A stretch of 64,000 nt of DNA from Bradyrhizobium sp. AUGA SZCCT0176 (GCF_018130145.1 NZ_JAFCMB010000001.1:992001-1056000), one strand, 5' to 3'. Counted from the first letter of the stretch, positions 47,500-55,849 are shown. Numbers and translations: made by a program. Notes: a model not told the origin generated them from the letters alone.

Positions 47500-48132
47500 T
47501 CAGACATCAACTTGTTCAGCTATTGCCAGCGCGTCATCGACCTCAATGCCGAGATATCTCACCGTGCTTTCGATCTTGGTGTGCCCGAGCAAGAGCTGGA
47601 CAGCCCTGAGATTTCCGGTCCGTCGATAGATCAGGGTCGCTTTTGTGCGTCGCAGTGAGTGCGTGCCAAACAGTCGGGAATCTAGCCCGACGCTTCCGAT
47701 CCACTCCGACACGAGCCGGGCATATTGGCGCGTTGTCATATGGCGGTCAGGACCACGACGGCCGGTGAACAAGACCTCGCCGGGCCGTTTGCCGGTGGCC
47801 TTTAGGTAATCATCGACCGCCTGGCGAGTCTGTTCGCTCAATTCAAATCTGACGGGTCGCCCAGTTTTCTTTTGTCGGACCGTTGCGCGATCGGCCGTGT
47901 AACCGCCTGCGGCGACATCCTCGACCCGAATGGCGACGACATCACAGCCGCAAAGCTTGCTGTCGATTGCCAAATTGAACATGGCCAAGTCGCGAGCGCG
48001 GCCTTCGATCTAGAGTTTCGTCCGGATCGACCAGACATGCTTGGGTCGCAGCGGCGGCTTTGCTCCCGTGAGCTTACCCTTGTTCCACGGCACTCGCTTG
48101 GGCGCGGGGGTCGCATTCACTTGATCCTGCAT
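47500..48132 (-). pseudogene. tyrosine integrase with an in-frame amber stop
   Basis: From the ATG at 48132 the frame reads MQDQVNATPAPKRVPWNKGK...HVWSIRTKL, then TAG (48010-48012), then IEGRARDLAMFNLAIDSKL to the stop at 47500. The catalytic half keeps THSLRRTKATLIY and LLGHTKIESTVRYLG with the Tyr nucleophile. Box I reads KLCGCDVVAIRVEDV, with Cys where family members have the catalytic Arg (LRxxDVV). A nonsense and an Arg-to-Cys change (both C-to-T type) make it inactive. The intact family is about 210 residues. A downstream start at 47988 would leave a 162-residue piece. Confidence 0.75.
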
Positions 48133-48403
48133 GGCCATACTCCTCGGCTCGGTTACAGAGGACGAGAAGCATGTGCCACCGGATTAGGCTTTGGAATCAG
48201 GTCAGTTTCCGGGTCAGACTTCGCGTCCGGCCCAGCGGCAAACCAGCTGTAGCGTTTGACCCACAACGGACGTCGCGATCCGCCCGCCCCCGAGCGGGCT
48301 CCCTCTATTCTTGTTGACCTGCCATTTGGCTCCATTTTGCCGTTCTATTTGAAATGGTGGAGGCGTATAATAGCTGCGCTGCGCACCTTCCACGGGCCAC
48401 GAC

Positions 48404-49114
48404 ATGGCAAATGAGCGCACCAAGAACCCGTTTGACCCTCTGGCGTTTCTCGCCAAAGTTGGGACGGGAAAAACGATATCGGTTTATCGCAAGGATCAGA
48501 TCATCTTCTCTCAAGGAGAAGTCGCCGATACGATTTTTTACCTTCAGAAGGGCGGCGTCAAAATTGTCGTGCTATCTGACCAAGGCAAGGAAGCGGTCGT
48601 CGGTATTTTAGAACCCGGCCAGTTCTTCGGCGAAGGGTGTATGAATGGCCACTCGCTACGGATCGCAACGAGCACGGCGACGGAAGAAAGCCTGATCACC
48701 TCGATATCAAAGTCTGCAATGATTGCGGTCCTGCATGACGAACCGAAATTTTCGGAGCTATTTGTAGCTTATCTATTGACCCGAAACAGCCGGGTTGAAG
48801 ACGATTTGATCGACCAACTATTTAATTCGAGTGAGAAACGACTTGCGCGGCTGCTGCTTCTGCTCGCGAAATTCGGCAAGGAAGGCAGCCCAACACCTAT
48901 CAGCCCAAATATCAGTCAGGAAACCTTAGCCGAAATGATCGGCACGACGCGATCTCGCGTAAGTTTCTTCATGAACAAATTCCGCAAGCTGGGCTTGATC
49001 AGTTACAACGGAAAAATAGAGGTTCACAATTCGTTGTTGGATGCGGTCCTGCGTGAAAAGCCCCAACTACAAAGGGATGGGGAAGCAGATACCCCTGAGA
49101 AACGCGGCGCGTGA
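48404..49114 (+). CDS. Crp/Fnr-family regulator, paralog 1
   Basis: A 236-residue protein: cyclic-nucleotide-binding-like domain (about 15-130; QGKEAVVGILEPGQFFGEGC) and a winged HTH (about 165-215; NISQETLAEMIGTTRSRVSF, FMNKFRKLGLISYNG). It lacks FNR cysteines. It is closely similar over its whole length to the protein at 50.48-51.16 kb, which faces it. A TATAAT hexamer lies at 48366-48371, 33 bases before the start, though no good -35 is seen. A terminator follows at 49155. Confidence 0.88.
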   Translation: MANERTKNPFDPLAFLAKVGTGKTISVYRKDQIIFSQGEVADTIFYLQKGGVKIVVLSDQGKEAVVGILEPGQFFGEGCMNGHSLRIATSTATEESLITSISKSAMIAVLHDEPKFSELFVAYLLTRNSRVEDDLIDQLFNSSEKRLARLLLLLAKFGKEGSPTPISPNISQETLAEMIGTTRSRVSFFMNKFRKLGLISYNGKIEVHNSLLDAVLREKPQLQRDGEADTPEKRGA

Positions 49115-49154
49115 CCCTCCGCTACGCGGGCTCTTTCCGGCCCGGCCCAACTGC

Positions 49155-49176
49155 GAAGTCTCTGCGAGACTTTTTC
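49155..49176 (+). terminator. Rho-independent terminator
   Basis: Stem AAGTCTC/GAGACTT with a 3-base loop TGC and a T-run. It lies 40 bases past the Crp-like gene. Confidence 0.75.
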
Positions 49177-49217
49177 AAAAATGAGCGTTGGCGCTCATAC
49201 CCGCACACTACAGTCTA

Positions 49218-49312
49218 TCGGGGTGGCGGCTGAGAATGTCTGTTTATCGGGGAAGACCGGAAGTGGCCGGTAGACAGCCAAAACGGCGCTTTTGACCCAG
49301 AACGGACGTTGC
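49218..49312 (+). repeat. interspersed repeat family A, copy at 49.2 kb
   Basis: GCTGAGAATGTCTGTTTATCGG, GGAAGACCGGAAGTGGCCGG and GCTTTTGACCCAGAACGGACG follow in the family order. The first block (TTGGCAC) is missing. A related short piece (TTTGACCCACAACGGACGTCG) is at 48.25 kb. Confidence 0.65.
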
Positions 49313-49503
49313 GCCTCACCGTCTCGCCCGGCCACAAAAGGGCTTTATGATCAGAAGTAGCAGCGTCATTGTCCTATCGGAATGGACGAGCGGGGTTGAA
49401 GTTTCATAACAACGGTCCTCACTATCCAAGCCGGGCTGGCGCGGTGATCCCATGCCTCTGGCATCCTTGACAGTGTCTGAAATCTTCCCGTGGGAGTTTC
49501 GCA

Positions 49504-50181
49504 ATGATCTCCAGCCAACCGGGTTTGACGAGCGCCTACCTGAGAACTCCAAAGGCCGCAGCCTTCGCGGGCATCATATTTTCTGTGTTGTGGGTCGCTG
49601 TGTTCGGACTCATGCGGCTTTCGGTGCCATCTGATCCCTTCGAGGAAGGCGCTTGGCTCGCGGGGGATACGACGTTTGTGGCGCTTGCCCTAAATCTTGT
49701 GCCTGTCGCTGGCGTAGCCTTTCTCTGGTTCATCGGAGTACTTCGTGACAGACTTGGGGCTCGCGAGGACCAATTTTTCGCGACCGTGTTCTTGGGCAGC
49801 GGAGTCTTACTGCTGGCGATGCTGTTCGTTGCCGCCGCGGTCTTTGGCGCGATCATAGTCGCACTTCGGGCGGCACCTGACGCGCTCGTCCACTCCGCCA
49901 CTTTTCATTTCGGGCGCGGCTTGGCCTACGGGATGATCAACATTTACGTGGTAAAGACGGCGGCGGTCTTCATGATCACGACGTCGACAATTGCCATCTA
50001 TACCCGTTTGATGCCCCGTTGGCTCGCAATCGTGGGATTCATCATCGCGGCGGCGCTCCTGATCGGAAGCTCCTATTTCGAATCGAGCCTGCTTGTGTTT
50101 CCGTTGTGGGTCTTGTTGGTTAGCCTGACCATCCTACGAGACAGGACAGTTGTCCCAATTTCGACGGATCCGCTGCCATAG
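49504..50181 (+). CDS. integral membrane protein of unknown function
   Basis: A 225-residue protein with about six predicted membrane spans (near 19-38, 57-80, 97-122, 140-160, 172-190 and 198-215). It opens with a short polar N-terminus. No transporter or enzyme motif is recognised. It resembles DUF4386-like proteins only in general layout. It sits between two facing Crp/Fnr paralogs and may be their regulatory target. Confidence 0.75.
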   Translation: MISSQPGLTSAYLRTPKAAAFAGIIFSVLWVAVFGLMRLSVPSDPFEEGAWLAGDTTFVALALNLVPVAGVAFLWFIGVLRDRLGAREDQFFATVFLGSGVLLLAMLFVAAAVFGAIIVALRAAPDALVHSATFHFGRGLAYGMINIYVVKTAAVFMITTSTIAIYTRLMPRWLAIVGFIIAAALLIGSSYFESSLLVFPLWVLLVSLTILRDRTVVPISTDPLP

Positions 50182-50267
50182 CGGTTACGGCATCCCAGCT
50201 GAGCTGAACTCCCCGTGTTTCGGTCGCACCAACTTGAACACGGAAATCGTCAAAGACGAGACGAAGT

Positions 50268-50432
50268 AGGCCGCCTCAGTTGGCGGCCTCTTTCATTTAT
50301 CGATGCGAATTCCATGTCGCCTATTGGCACGAAACGGACCCGCCGACCGGCTCTGACGATGTCCGTTCACCGGGATAGACCGGAAGTCGCCGTGGTCCGG
50401 TCAAACCGACGCAAATGACCCAAAGCCGACAT
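50268..50432 (+). repeat. hairpin plus repeat family A, best-preserved copy
   Basis: AGGCCGCC/GGCGGCCT hairpin, then CATGTCGCCTATTGGCAC, GAAACGGACC, GATGTCCGTTCACCGGG, AGACCGGAAGTCGCCGTGG, TCCGGTCAAACCGACGC and AAATGACCCAAAGCCGACA. I use this copy as the reference for family A. Confidence 0.8.
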
Positions 50433-50480
50433 TTGTTCGAGTACGTCGCTGTCCCGGCGCGTTATACAAGTGATGATCAA

Positions 50481-51164
50481 TTAGGTTGGCTTTTCGTCTC
50501 TTTCTAGCTGAGGTTTTTCATACAAGACTGCATTCAGCAAAGAACGATGCACCTCGATCTTTCCGTTGTAGCTGATAAATCCCAGCTTGCGAAATTTGTT
50601 CAGGAAAAAGCTCGTCCGGGATCGGGTCGTGCCGATCATTTCCGCCAAGGTTGCTTGATTGATCGAAGCATCGATTGGTATTGGCTTTCCAGTTTTCCCG
50701 AAATTGGCCAGCAGAAGCAGCAGGCGCGCGAGCCGCTTCTCACTCGAATTGAATAGTTGGTCGATCAAATCCTCTTCAATGCGATTGCTCCGGGTCACCA
50801 GGTAAGTCACGAAGAGTTCCGAAAACTTTGGTTCCTTGCGAAGCGCGGCCAGCATCGCCCTCCGCGTTATTGAGGTGATAAGGCACTCCTCCATTGCTCT
50901 CGCGGTTCCGACGCGGACCGCCTGACCATTCAGACATCCCTCGCCAAAAAACTGCGCGGTGTCCAATATGCCGACGACGGCTTCTTTGCCTTGCTCGGAA
51001 ACAACGGTCACCTTGACCTTGCCCGACTGGATGTAAAAAACCTTATCGGCCTCTTCGCCCTGGGCGAAAATGATCCGGCCTTTACGGTATTTCGAGATAG
51101 CTTTTCCGGTCCCGACTTTGGCTAGAAAAGCTTGAGGATCATATTTTCGCTTGGCTGACTTCAT
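50481..51164 (-). CDS. Crp/Fnr-family regulator, paralog 2
   Basis: A 227-residue protein nearly collinear with the 48.4 kb regulator: AFLAKVGTGKAISKYRKGRI, AVVGILDTAQFFGEGCLNG, ELFVTYLVTRSNRIEEDLID and the HTH TLAEMIGTTRSRTSFFLNKF. It has no FNR cysteines, and its ligand is unknown. A perfect 16-bp palindrome (51214-51229) is 50 bases upstream of its start and is a good candidate operator, possibly for autoregulation. Confidence 0.88.
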   Translation of the reverse strand: MKSAKRKYDPQAFLAKVGTGKAISKYRKGRIIFAQGEEADKVFYIQSGKVKVTVVSEQGKEAVVGILDTAQFFGEGCLNGQAVRVGTARAMEECLITSITRRAMLAALRKEPKFSELFVTYLVTRSNRIEEDLIDQLFNSSEKRLARLLLLLANFGKTGKPIPIDASINQATLAEMIGTTRSRTSFFLNKFRKLGFISYNGKIEVHRSLLNAVLYEKPQLERDEKPT

Positions 51165-51213
51165 AAGTCCCTCCTTTGGGCCAGCGAAAAGCTAGAATAA
51201 TAATGGTGCGTTG

Positions 51214-51229
51214 TGGTCAATATTGACCA
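51214..51229. promoter_or_regulatory. perfect 16-bp palindrome upstream of a Crp/Fnr gene
   Basis: TGGTCAATATTGACCA is identical to its own reverse complement. It lies 50-65 bases upstream of the minus-strand Crp-like gene (start 51164). The half-site TTGACCA resembles half of an FNR-like site but faces outward. Confidence 0.6.
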
Positions 51230-51272
51230 GCGGACCAATTTCCAGGGTGACAACATCACCCGTCAGTAGCCG

Positions 51273-51560
51273 GTGTACGGCAGCGTGTCGTGCCCCGCTG
51301 GCCCAAAGGGGTGCCCTCACTTGCCCGGCTTTCATACATTACCAACCGGTCCACCGCTTAGCGCCATAGAGCGCCCGCACTGTCCGCACTGCCAGACCCA
51401 CACCATGCTGGCTGGCATTGCGCCCGGCCCAGCCGGTTACGAACTCCGCACTTTCGAGTGCCCCAAATGTGATCGCGCACAACGAACCCTAGTGGTGAGC
51501 GATCCCATGAGCGGCGACGGGACGGGGTGGCTCAGCGGCGAGCTTAAATCTCCGGACTAG
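51273..51560 (+). CDS. small zinc-ribbon-like protein
   Basis: A frame of 95 residues. The conserved part starts near PHCPHCQTHTMLAGIAPG, then GYELRTFECPKCDRAQRTLV, and ends TGWLSGELKSPD. Two CxxC pairs (CPHC, CPKC) would bind one zinc. I recognise this small protein from Bradyrhizobium; the true start is probably about 28 codons downstream of the first. Function unknown. Confidence 0.6.
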   Translation: MYGSVSCPAGPKGCPHLPGFHTLPTGPPLSAIERPHCPHCQTHTMLAGIAPGPAGYELRTFECPKCDRAQRTLVVSDPMSGDGTGWLSGELKSPD

Positions 51561-51587
51561 ATTTTGGCAATCTCCTGGGAGTTTAAA

Positions 51588-51788
51588 ATGACCGATCAAG
51601 CCCCCTCGCCAGGCCGGGTCCTAGAGTTCACGATGCGACCGTTGCCGGGGCGCTACCACGGTGCAGCGGATCACGCCTTCGCGACCTGGGTTCGAGCACT
51701 GGACGCTGCGCTGCACAGGCTGCGGCCATATCGATCGAAGGCAAGTCGTATCCGGCCCGTCGCAATCGGAATTGCTCGATTGGTTTGA
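51588..51788 (+). CDS. possible small protein
   Basis: A 66-residue frame opening MTDQAPSPGRVLEFTMRPLP, preceded by a good Shine-Dalgarno (TGGGAG) 7 bases upstream. The C-terminal part is less protein-like. No family is seen. Confidence 0.3.
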   Translation: MTDQAPSPGRVLEFTMRPLPGRYHGAADHAFATWVRALDAALHRLRPYRSKASRIRPVAIGIARLV

Positions 51789-51820
51789 TCGCAATTTGTA
51801 CTCCCGAATTGAGGCTCCGC

Positions 51821-52006
51821 ATGCGTAACAGGAACAAGGTCGTATTTTTGACGGCGGACCATCTGGATGAGCAGGCAGACGCGCGTGAGGCGAAGCAATT
51901 GCCTGATGGAGAGGCGAGACAGAATGCGCTGCGTAACGCAGCACAATTGAGGGTGTATGCTTCCATGAAGCGCGCACTCGCACCACAAACCGCCAAGGCG
52001 AAATAA
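51821..52006 (+). CDS. small helical hypothetical protein
   Basis: A 61-residue protein: RNRNKVVFLTADHLDEQADA, KQLPDGEARQNALRNAAQLR and a basic tail. The L-P-x-G-x-x-R-x-x-x-L-R-x-A motif relates it to the small family at 33.1 and 45.2 kb. GAGG lies 7 bases upstream of the start. Confidence 0.55.
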   Translation: MRNRNKVVFLTADHLDEQADAREAKQLPDGEARQNALRNAAQLRVYASMKRALAPQTAKAK

Positions 52007-52091
52007 CCGACGCGGATCCGGAGGGTTGCAGAATGTCGAATTTTGACTCCGAGATAGTCCAAATCCTGAATTCGATACGGGATACAGCACA

Positions 52092-53537
52092 ATGAGCGAT
52101 GCATCTTCCGACGTGCTACGTTTCTTCCGGCGCAAGCCCGTGAGAACCTCCAGCGAGGTGGACGCGCTCGCGAACGAAGCCGGCGTCGTCCTTGATATGC
52201 GCCAAGATGAACAGGCCTTCGAATTACCTGGGCGACTGTTCGAACAACTGCCGTTTGCCGTTTATGTTTGTGACCGCGACGGTCTGGTTCTGCGATACAA
52301 TCGCCGCGCTGCCCAATTATGGGGCCGGTCGCCTAAACTCGGCGATGCTGATGAACGGTTCTGTGGATCGTATCGAATGTTTAGCCCCGACGGCAGTCTG
52401 CTCCCGCACCATCAATGCCCCATGGCAGATGTGCTGCGCACCGGTATTTCCGTGCGCGAACAGGAAGTACATATCGAGCGACCTGACGGCTTGCGCGGCA
52501 TCGCGCTCGTCGACATCGAAGCAATCAGGGATACCGATGGAAACATTGTCGGCGCCGTCAACTGCTTCCAGGATATAACGGAACGCAAACACAATGAGGA
52601 GACTACGCTACGGCTCGCCGCTATCATCCAATCCAGCGACGACGCAATCGTCAGCAAGGACCTCGATGGCATCATCACGAGTTGGAACGGCGGCGCGGAG
52701 CGCATTTTTGGCTACCTTGCTGAGGAAATCATCGGCAGGCCGATTACGCTTCTGATTCCGCCCGATCATCAAAAAGAGGAAGAAACGATCATGGGGCGAA
52801 TTCGGCGCGGCCAGCGCGTCGAACACTACCAAACCGTTCGGCAACGAAAGCATGGGAGCTTGATTGACGTTTCGCTGACCATCTCACCGGTCAGAAACAC
52901 GCAAGGCAAGGTCATCGGCGCATCGAAAATCGCTCGCGACATAACCGAGCACAAGCGCAGCGAAGCTCAAATGGTCAATCTCGCACGCGAAGCCGAGCAT
53001 CGAACCAAGAACATCCTGGCCACGGTGCTGGCGACGGTGCGTCTCTCTCATTCCGACACGCCTGATGATCTCAAGCAAGCGATCGAAGGGCGAATCAATG
53101 CCTTGGCAAAGGTCCATACGCTGTTCGTGGAATCCCGCTGGGCGGGAGCCGAGCTTCACCGTCTGGCCACGCAGGAGCTTTTGGCTTACGGCGGGGAGAG
53201 AGAAGCGCGGGTGCGAATTGACGGGCCAGCCGTTATGCTGGAGCCGAGTACGGCTCAGACTACTGCAATCTCCTTGCACGAACTTGCGACCAACGCGGCA
53301 AAATACGGATCGCTATCGGCAGCGGGTGGCCGCGTTGAAATCTCATGGTCTCTTACAGCAGATGGAAGGCTCAGCTTGCGCTGGATCGAGTCGGGTGGGC
53401 CAACCGTTACGCCGCCCACGCACCGCGGGTTCGGCACGCGCATTGTGGAAAACATGATTGGCCAGCTCAGGGGTGAGGTACGTTTTGATTGGCGCGACCA
53501 AGGGCTAACCTGCGAAATCGTTCTGCCGCTTGCATAA
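52092..53537 (+). CDS. PAS-PAS HWE-family sensor histidine kinase
   Basis: A 481-residue soluble kinase. PAS 1 is at about 45-165 (LPFAVYVCDRDGLVLRYNR) and PAS 2 at about 180-295 (AIIQSSDDAIVSKDLDGIIT). The HWE kinase domain has the His box AEHRTKN near residue 303, N box HELATNAAKYGSLS, and WIESGGP with the Trp-x-Glu that names the family; RGFGTRIVENM follows. HWE kinases are typical of rhizobia and are linked to light, redox or general-stress signalling. No response regulator is adjacent, so the partner is elsewhere. Confidence 0.9.
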   Translation: MSDASSDVLRFFRRKPVRTSSEVDALANEAGVVLDMRQDEQAFELPGRLFEQLPFAVYVCDRDGLVLRYNRRAAQLWGRSPKLGDADERFCGSYRMFSPDGSLLPHHQCPMADVLRTGISVREQEVHIERPDGLRGIALVDIEAIRDTDGNIVGAVNCFQDITERKHNEETTLRLAAIIQSSDDAIVSKDLDGIITSWNGGAERIFGYLAEEIIGRPITLLIPPDHQKEEETIMGRIRRGQRVEHYQTVRQRKHGSLIDVSLTISPVRNTQGKVIGASKIARDITEHKRSEAQMVNLAREAEHRTKNILATVLATVRLSHSDTPDDLKQAIEGRINALAKVHTLFVESRWAGAELHRLATQELLAYGGEREARVRIDGPAVMLEPSTAQTTAISLHELATNAAKYGSLSAAGGRVEISWSLTADGRLSLRWIESGGPTVTPPTHRGFGTRIVENMIGQLRGEVRFDWRDQGLTCEIVLPLA

Positions 53538-53661
53538 GCCAGGCAGCCCAAGGTGGGGATCGCATCCATTGGCGGCACTTTCAGTTCAAGCCAAGCCTGC
53601 AATGTTGCCAAAGGCATCGCGCAATTTGGGTCGTTTTCACAATCGGGACCCAAAGCGGACA

Positions 53662-53877
53662 TCAGGCTTTGAGCCTATCTTTGGTCAAGTGAAGCGTTAC
53701 GATGACGCCCTCCGCGCTCCAAACGCAGGAAATTGAGCCACCAAGCTCGATTGTCATGGCACGGTTGAGCAGCTTGCTGCCATATCCTCCCTCACCAGCG
53801 GGTGAGGCGACTGCCGGTCCGCCGCGCTCAGTCCACACCACGACCACCTCCGTATCGTGGGCGGCGCAGGCTATATC
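53662..53877 (-). pseudogene. C-terminal fragment of an HWE histidine kinase
   Basis: About 70 codons (ACAAHDTEVVVVWTERGGPA, GEGGYGSKLLNRAMTIELGG, SAEGVIVTLHL) match the ATPase end of an HWE kinase, including W-x-E-x-G-G-P. It ends abruptly at 53877, where sequence shared with the 60.9 kb DUF6894 gene starts on the other strand. The N-terminal part is gone. Confidence 0.7.
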
Positions 53878-54093
53878 CAAATAGGGGACGCGCCGCGGTC
53901 CGTTGATGAGGAAGGCGAGCGCTTTCCCGACCTCGATGCCGCTCGTGTGGAAGCCGGTTTGGCACTTTGCAACTTAGGGCGGGATTTGATGCAGTCTGGT
54001 CAGACGGTCTCGGCAATCACGATTTGGGTCAGAGACGAGCTTGGCGAGGTAATGCATGCCAAGCTAGAGTTCAGAATAAGCCGGCTGAATTGA
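53878..54093 (+). pseudogene. 5'-truncated copy of a DUF6894-like gene
   Basis: From CAAATAGGGG (53878) to the stop at 54093 the sequence is nearly identical to 60942-61157, with some 15-20 scattered differences. The first eight codons (MGQYHFDI) are missing and replaced by the kinase fragment. A chimeric frame from the GTG at 53857 is open, so a hybrid product is possible but not likely. Confidence 0.7.
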
Positions 54094-54230
54094 CCTAATT
54101 CAGGGCACTGGGGCGTAGATCGTTTCCATCATCGTCGATCACGACAAGGCAACAGAGTTTCCCCGAAACAGCTATCGCTTCGCAATCAGGCGCGCCTTGG
54201 CGAATCCTCGCGGGCGGACCGGATTGTTAG
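54094..54230 (-). pseudogene. degraded DUF6894-like gene, counterpart of 61.17 kb
   Basis: Reading leftward, CLVVIDDDGNDL is in one frame and AKARLIAKR in another, matching RCLVVVDDEGNDLGK and AIAKAHQIANA of the gene at 61167-61376. So the duplicated block extends past the first gene, and this copy has a frameshift and lacks its 5' end. Confidence 0.55.
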
Positions 54231-54528
54231 CAGTGGGGGCTCCGAGGACTTTCCAATCCTGAGCTCCAACTGGACGAAAAAGGAATAGATGGCGGGGGCG
54301 ATGGCGCTGTGTGGTCCGGTGTACGAGTTTTTTCGATCTTCGACATATGAAGTCCTCTATGATGCAGTGCAACATTTGAGGATCCGTTCCGTTCCTATCA
54401 GTGCCTGCCATTTAAATGCGCCTATAGGCTTTCAGGCACAGAGATGGTTCCTCCGTGCAATTTTAGGCGCGGATTGGAACAACCGATGGGTCATCAGGTT
54501 CTCCTTGTGCAACGCAACAAGGATTAAA
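54231..54528. other. stretch before the hydrolase without a recognised gene
   Basis: The frame of the downstream hydrolase is open through much of this stretch (from 54289), but it has no hydrolase-like features. I treat it as non-coding or as an unconserved extension. Confidence 0.4.
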
Positions 54529-55320
54529 ATGCCAGCTACAACTCATTCGTTTCGTCCGCCATCTAAGATTCTTATGATGCTTGAGGGGCGGCGCGCTCTC
54601 ACCGAATTCGGGGCTTTTCTGGGTGCGCTTCCGATTTTAAACTTGGTCCCAAAGGGGGACGGACATCCGGTGTTAGTGCTACCCGGCCTCATGGCCGGTG
54701 ACGACTCAACATTACCGCTGCGCAAATTTTTGGAAGGCCGTGGCTACAGGGCCAGTGGCTGGGGGCAGGGGCTAAATCGAGGTCTTCGTGAAGGCGTCCA
54801 GGGTCGCATGCTCGATTTGGTTCGTGAACTTAGCGACCTGCACGGTGGAAAAATCAGCATAGTCGGTTGGAGCCTTGGCGGGATTTATGCGCGGGAACTG
54901 GCAAAGATGTTGCCGGATCGCGTCCGCTCGGTGATTTCGCTTGGAAGTCCCTTCGGCGCCAGTCCCAAATCCACAAATGCTTGGCGAGTTTATGAGTTCG
55001 CCAGCGGCCAATCGGTCGACGACGCGCAGGATGTTGCGGTTGCACCACCAGTTCCTTCGACCGCGATTTATAGCCGTACGGACGGAATTTGCGCGTGGCA
55101 GGGTTGTGTAGAGACAACCTCCGCTCAGTCAGAAAGCATTGAGGTGCAAGGAAGCCATTGCGGACTGGCCGTGAATCCAGCCGCCGTCTATGCGGTTGCC
55201 GACAGATTGGCGCAGCGGGAGGGAGCGTGGAAACCCTTTGATCGCAGGGGCTGGCGAAGCCTCATCTTCCCCGATCCCTCGCTTGGCGCTCAAAGCGAGA
55301 AATGCATGAGGAACACCTGA
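54529..55320 (+). CDS. alpha/beta-hydrolase (lipase/esterase-like)
   Basis: A 263-residue protein from the ATG at 54529 (AAGGA upstream). It has VLVLPGLMAGDDSTLPLRKF, the nucleophile elbow VGWSLGGIYARE with the catalytic Ser, the GSPFGA strand, an Asp in YSRTDGICAW and His in QGSHCGLAVNP. No signal peptide is seen in this reading. The fold resembles PGAP1/lipase-like hydrolases that act on esters. Substrate unknown; no clear operon partner. Confidence 0.8.
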   Translation: MPATTHSFRPPSKILMMLEGRRALTEFGAFLGALPILNLVPKGDGHPVLVLPGLMAGDDSTLPLRKFLEGRGYRASGWGQGLNRGLREGVQGRMLDLVRELSDLHGGKISIVGWSLGGIYARELAKMLPDRVRSVISLGSPFGASPKSTNAWRVYEFASGQSVDDAQDVAVAPPVPSTAIYSRTDGICAWQGCVETTSAQSESIEVQGSHCGLAVNPAAVYAVADRLAQREGAWKPFDRRGWRSLIFPDPSLGAQSEKCMRNT

Positions 55321-55392
55321 GCGGTTGGTGAATCCAGTGGGGGGCGAAGTCGCGGCCGCGCCAGTTCTCAAGGGCATCCTGGAAGCAGACTT

Positions 55393-55500
55393 ATGAATTG
55401 GGGACATATTGTTAGAAGCGTCGCCGTCGCGATTGGCATAACGTTCGTTACAGCGGTCGTCGCCTACCTTGCTCTGAGGTTTTTCGCGTCGCTAACTTAG
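55393..55500 (+). CDS. single-span membrane microprotein (35 residues)
   Basis: Reads MNWGHIVRSVAVAIGITFVT AVVAYLALRFFASLT. One helix starting near residue 9, with a basic residue before it. It lies 73 bases after the hydrolase. The Shine-Dalgarno is weak (GGAAG, 10 bases). Confidence 0.45.
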   Translation: MNWGHIVRSVAVAIGITFVTAVVAYLALRFFASLT

Positions 55501-55528
55501 GCCACGCCAATTGGGACTACGAGCAGTT

Positions 55529-55705
55529 ATGACTGATGAGCATCAAATAAACGCGATCATAGCAACGGCGATACTCGATAGCTTTGGCGACCATCCCGAG
55601 CTCAAGGTAGATTCTGAGGAGGCGAAAATAATTGCGAAGCGCATCCTTGGAGCTCTTGGGGATGCTGGCCTTCAAGTCACAGTGACGGAAGTGCCAGCAC
55701 GGTAA
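55529..55705 (+). CDS. small conserved hypothetical protein
   Basis: A 58-residue protein: MTDEHQINAIIATAILDSFG, HPELKVDSEEAKIIAKRILG, then LGDAGLQVTVTEV. The layout is familiar from short Bradyrhizobium proteins. It is soluble, with two helices and a strand. It sits 28 bases after the microprotein and may be co-transcribed with it. Confidence 0.6.
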   Translation: MTDEHQINAIIATAILDSFGDHPELKVDSEEAKIIAKRILGALGDAGLQVTVTEVPAR

Positions 55706-55714
55706 CGAGCTCTG

Positions 55715-55849
55715 CTATAACTTAACTTTGAGCGTCAGGCCGCGGGGCCGACCTACCGCTTCACTCAAAATCAACTCGTCGCCCTTCGCCCCGGAAATGT
55801 TAGTTGGCACCGCGATCTCGAATGCATTGAAGGCTGGGTCATACACCAT
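55715..55849 (-). CDS. small hypothetical protein
   Basis: A 44-residue frame: MVYDPAFNAFEIAVPTNISG, then KGDELILSEAVGRPRGLTLK. The alternating hydrophobic pattern suggests a small beta fold. No family is known to me. It is convergent with the gene at 55.53-55.70 kb. Confidence 0.4.
   Translation of the reverse strand: MVYDPAFNAFEIAVPTNISGAKGDELILSEAVGRPRGLTLKVKL

Noticed and set aside
51628..52135. Antisense frames of 120-158 codons over the small genes at 51.6-52.1 kb
   Set aside because: They oppose small genes with good Shine-Dalgarno sites and known patterns; their own composition is Ser/Arg/Cys-rich and non-protein-like.
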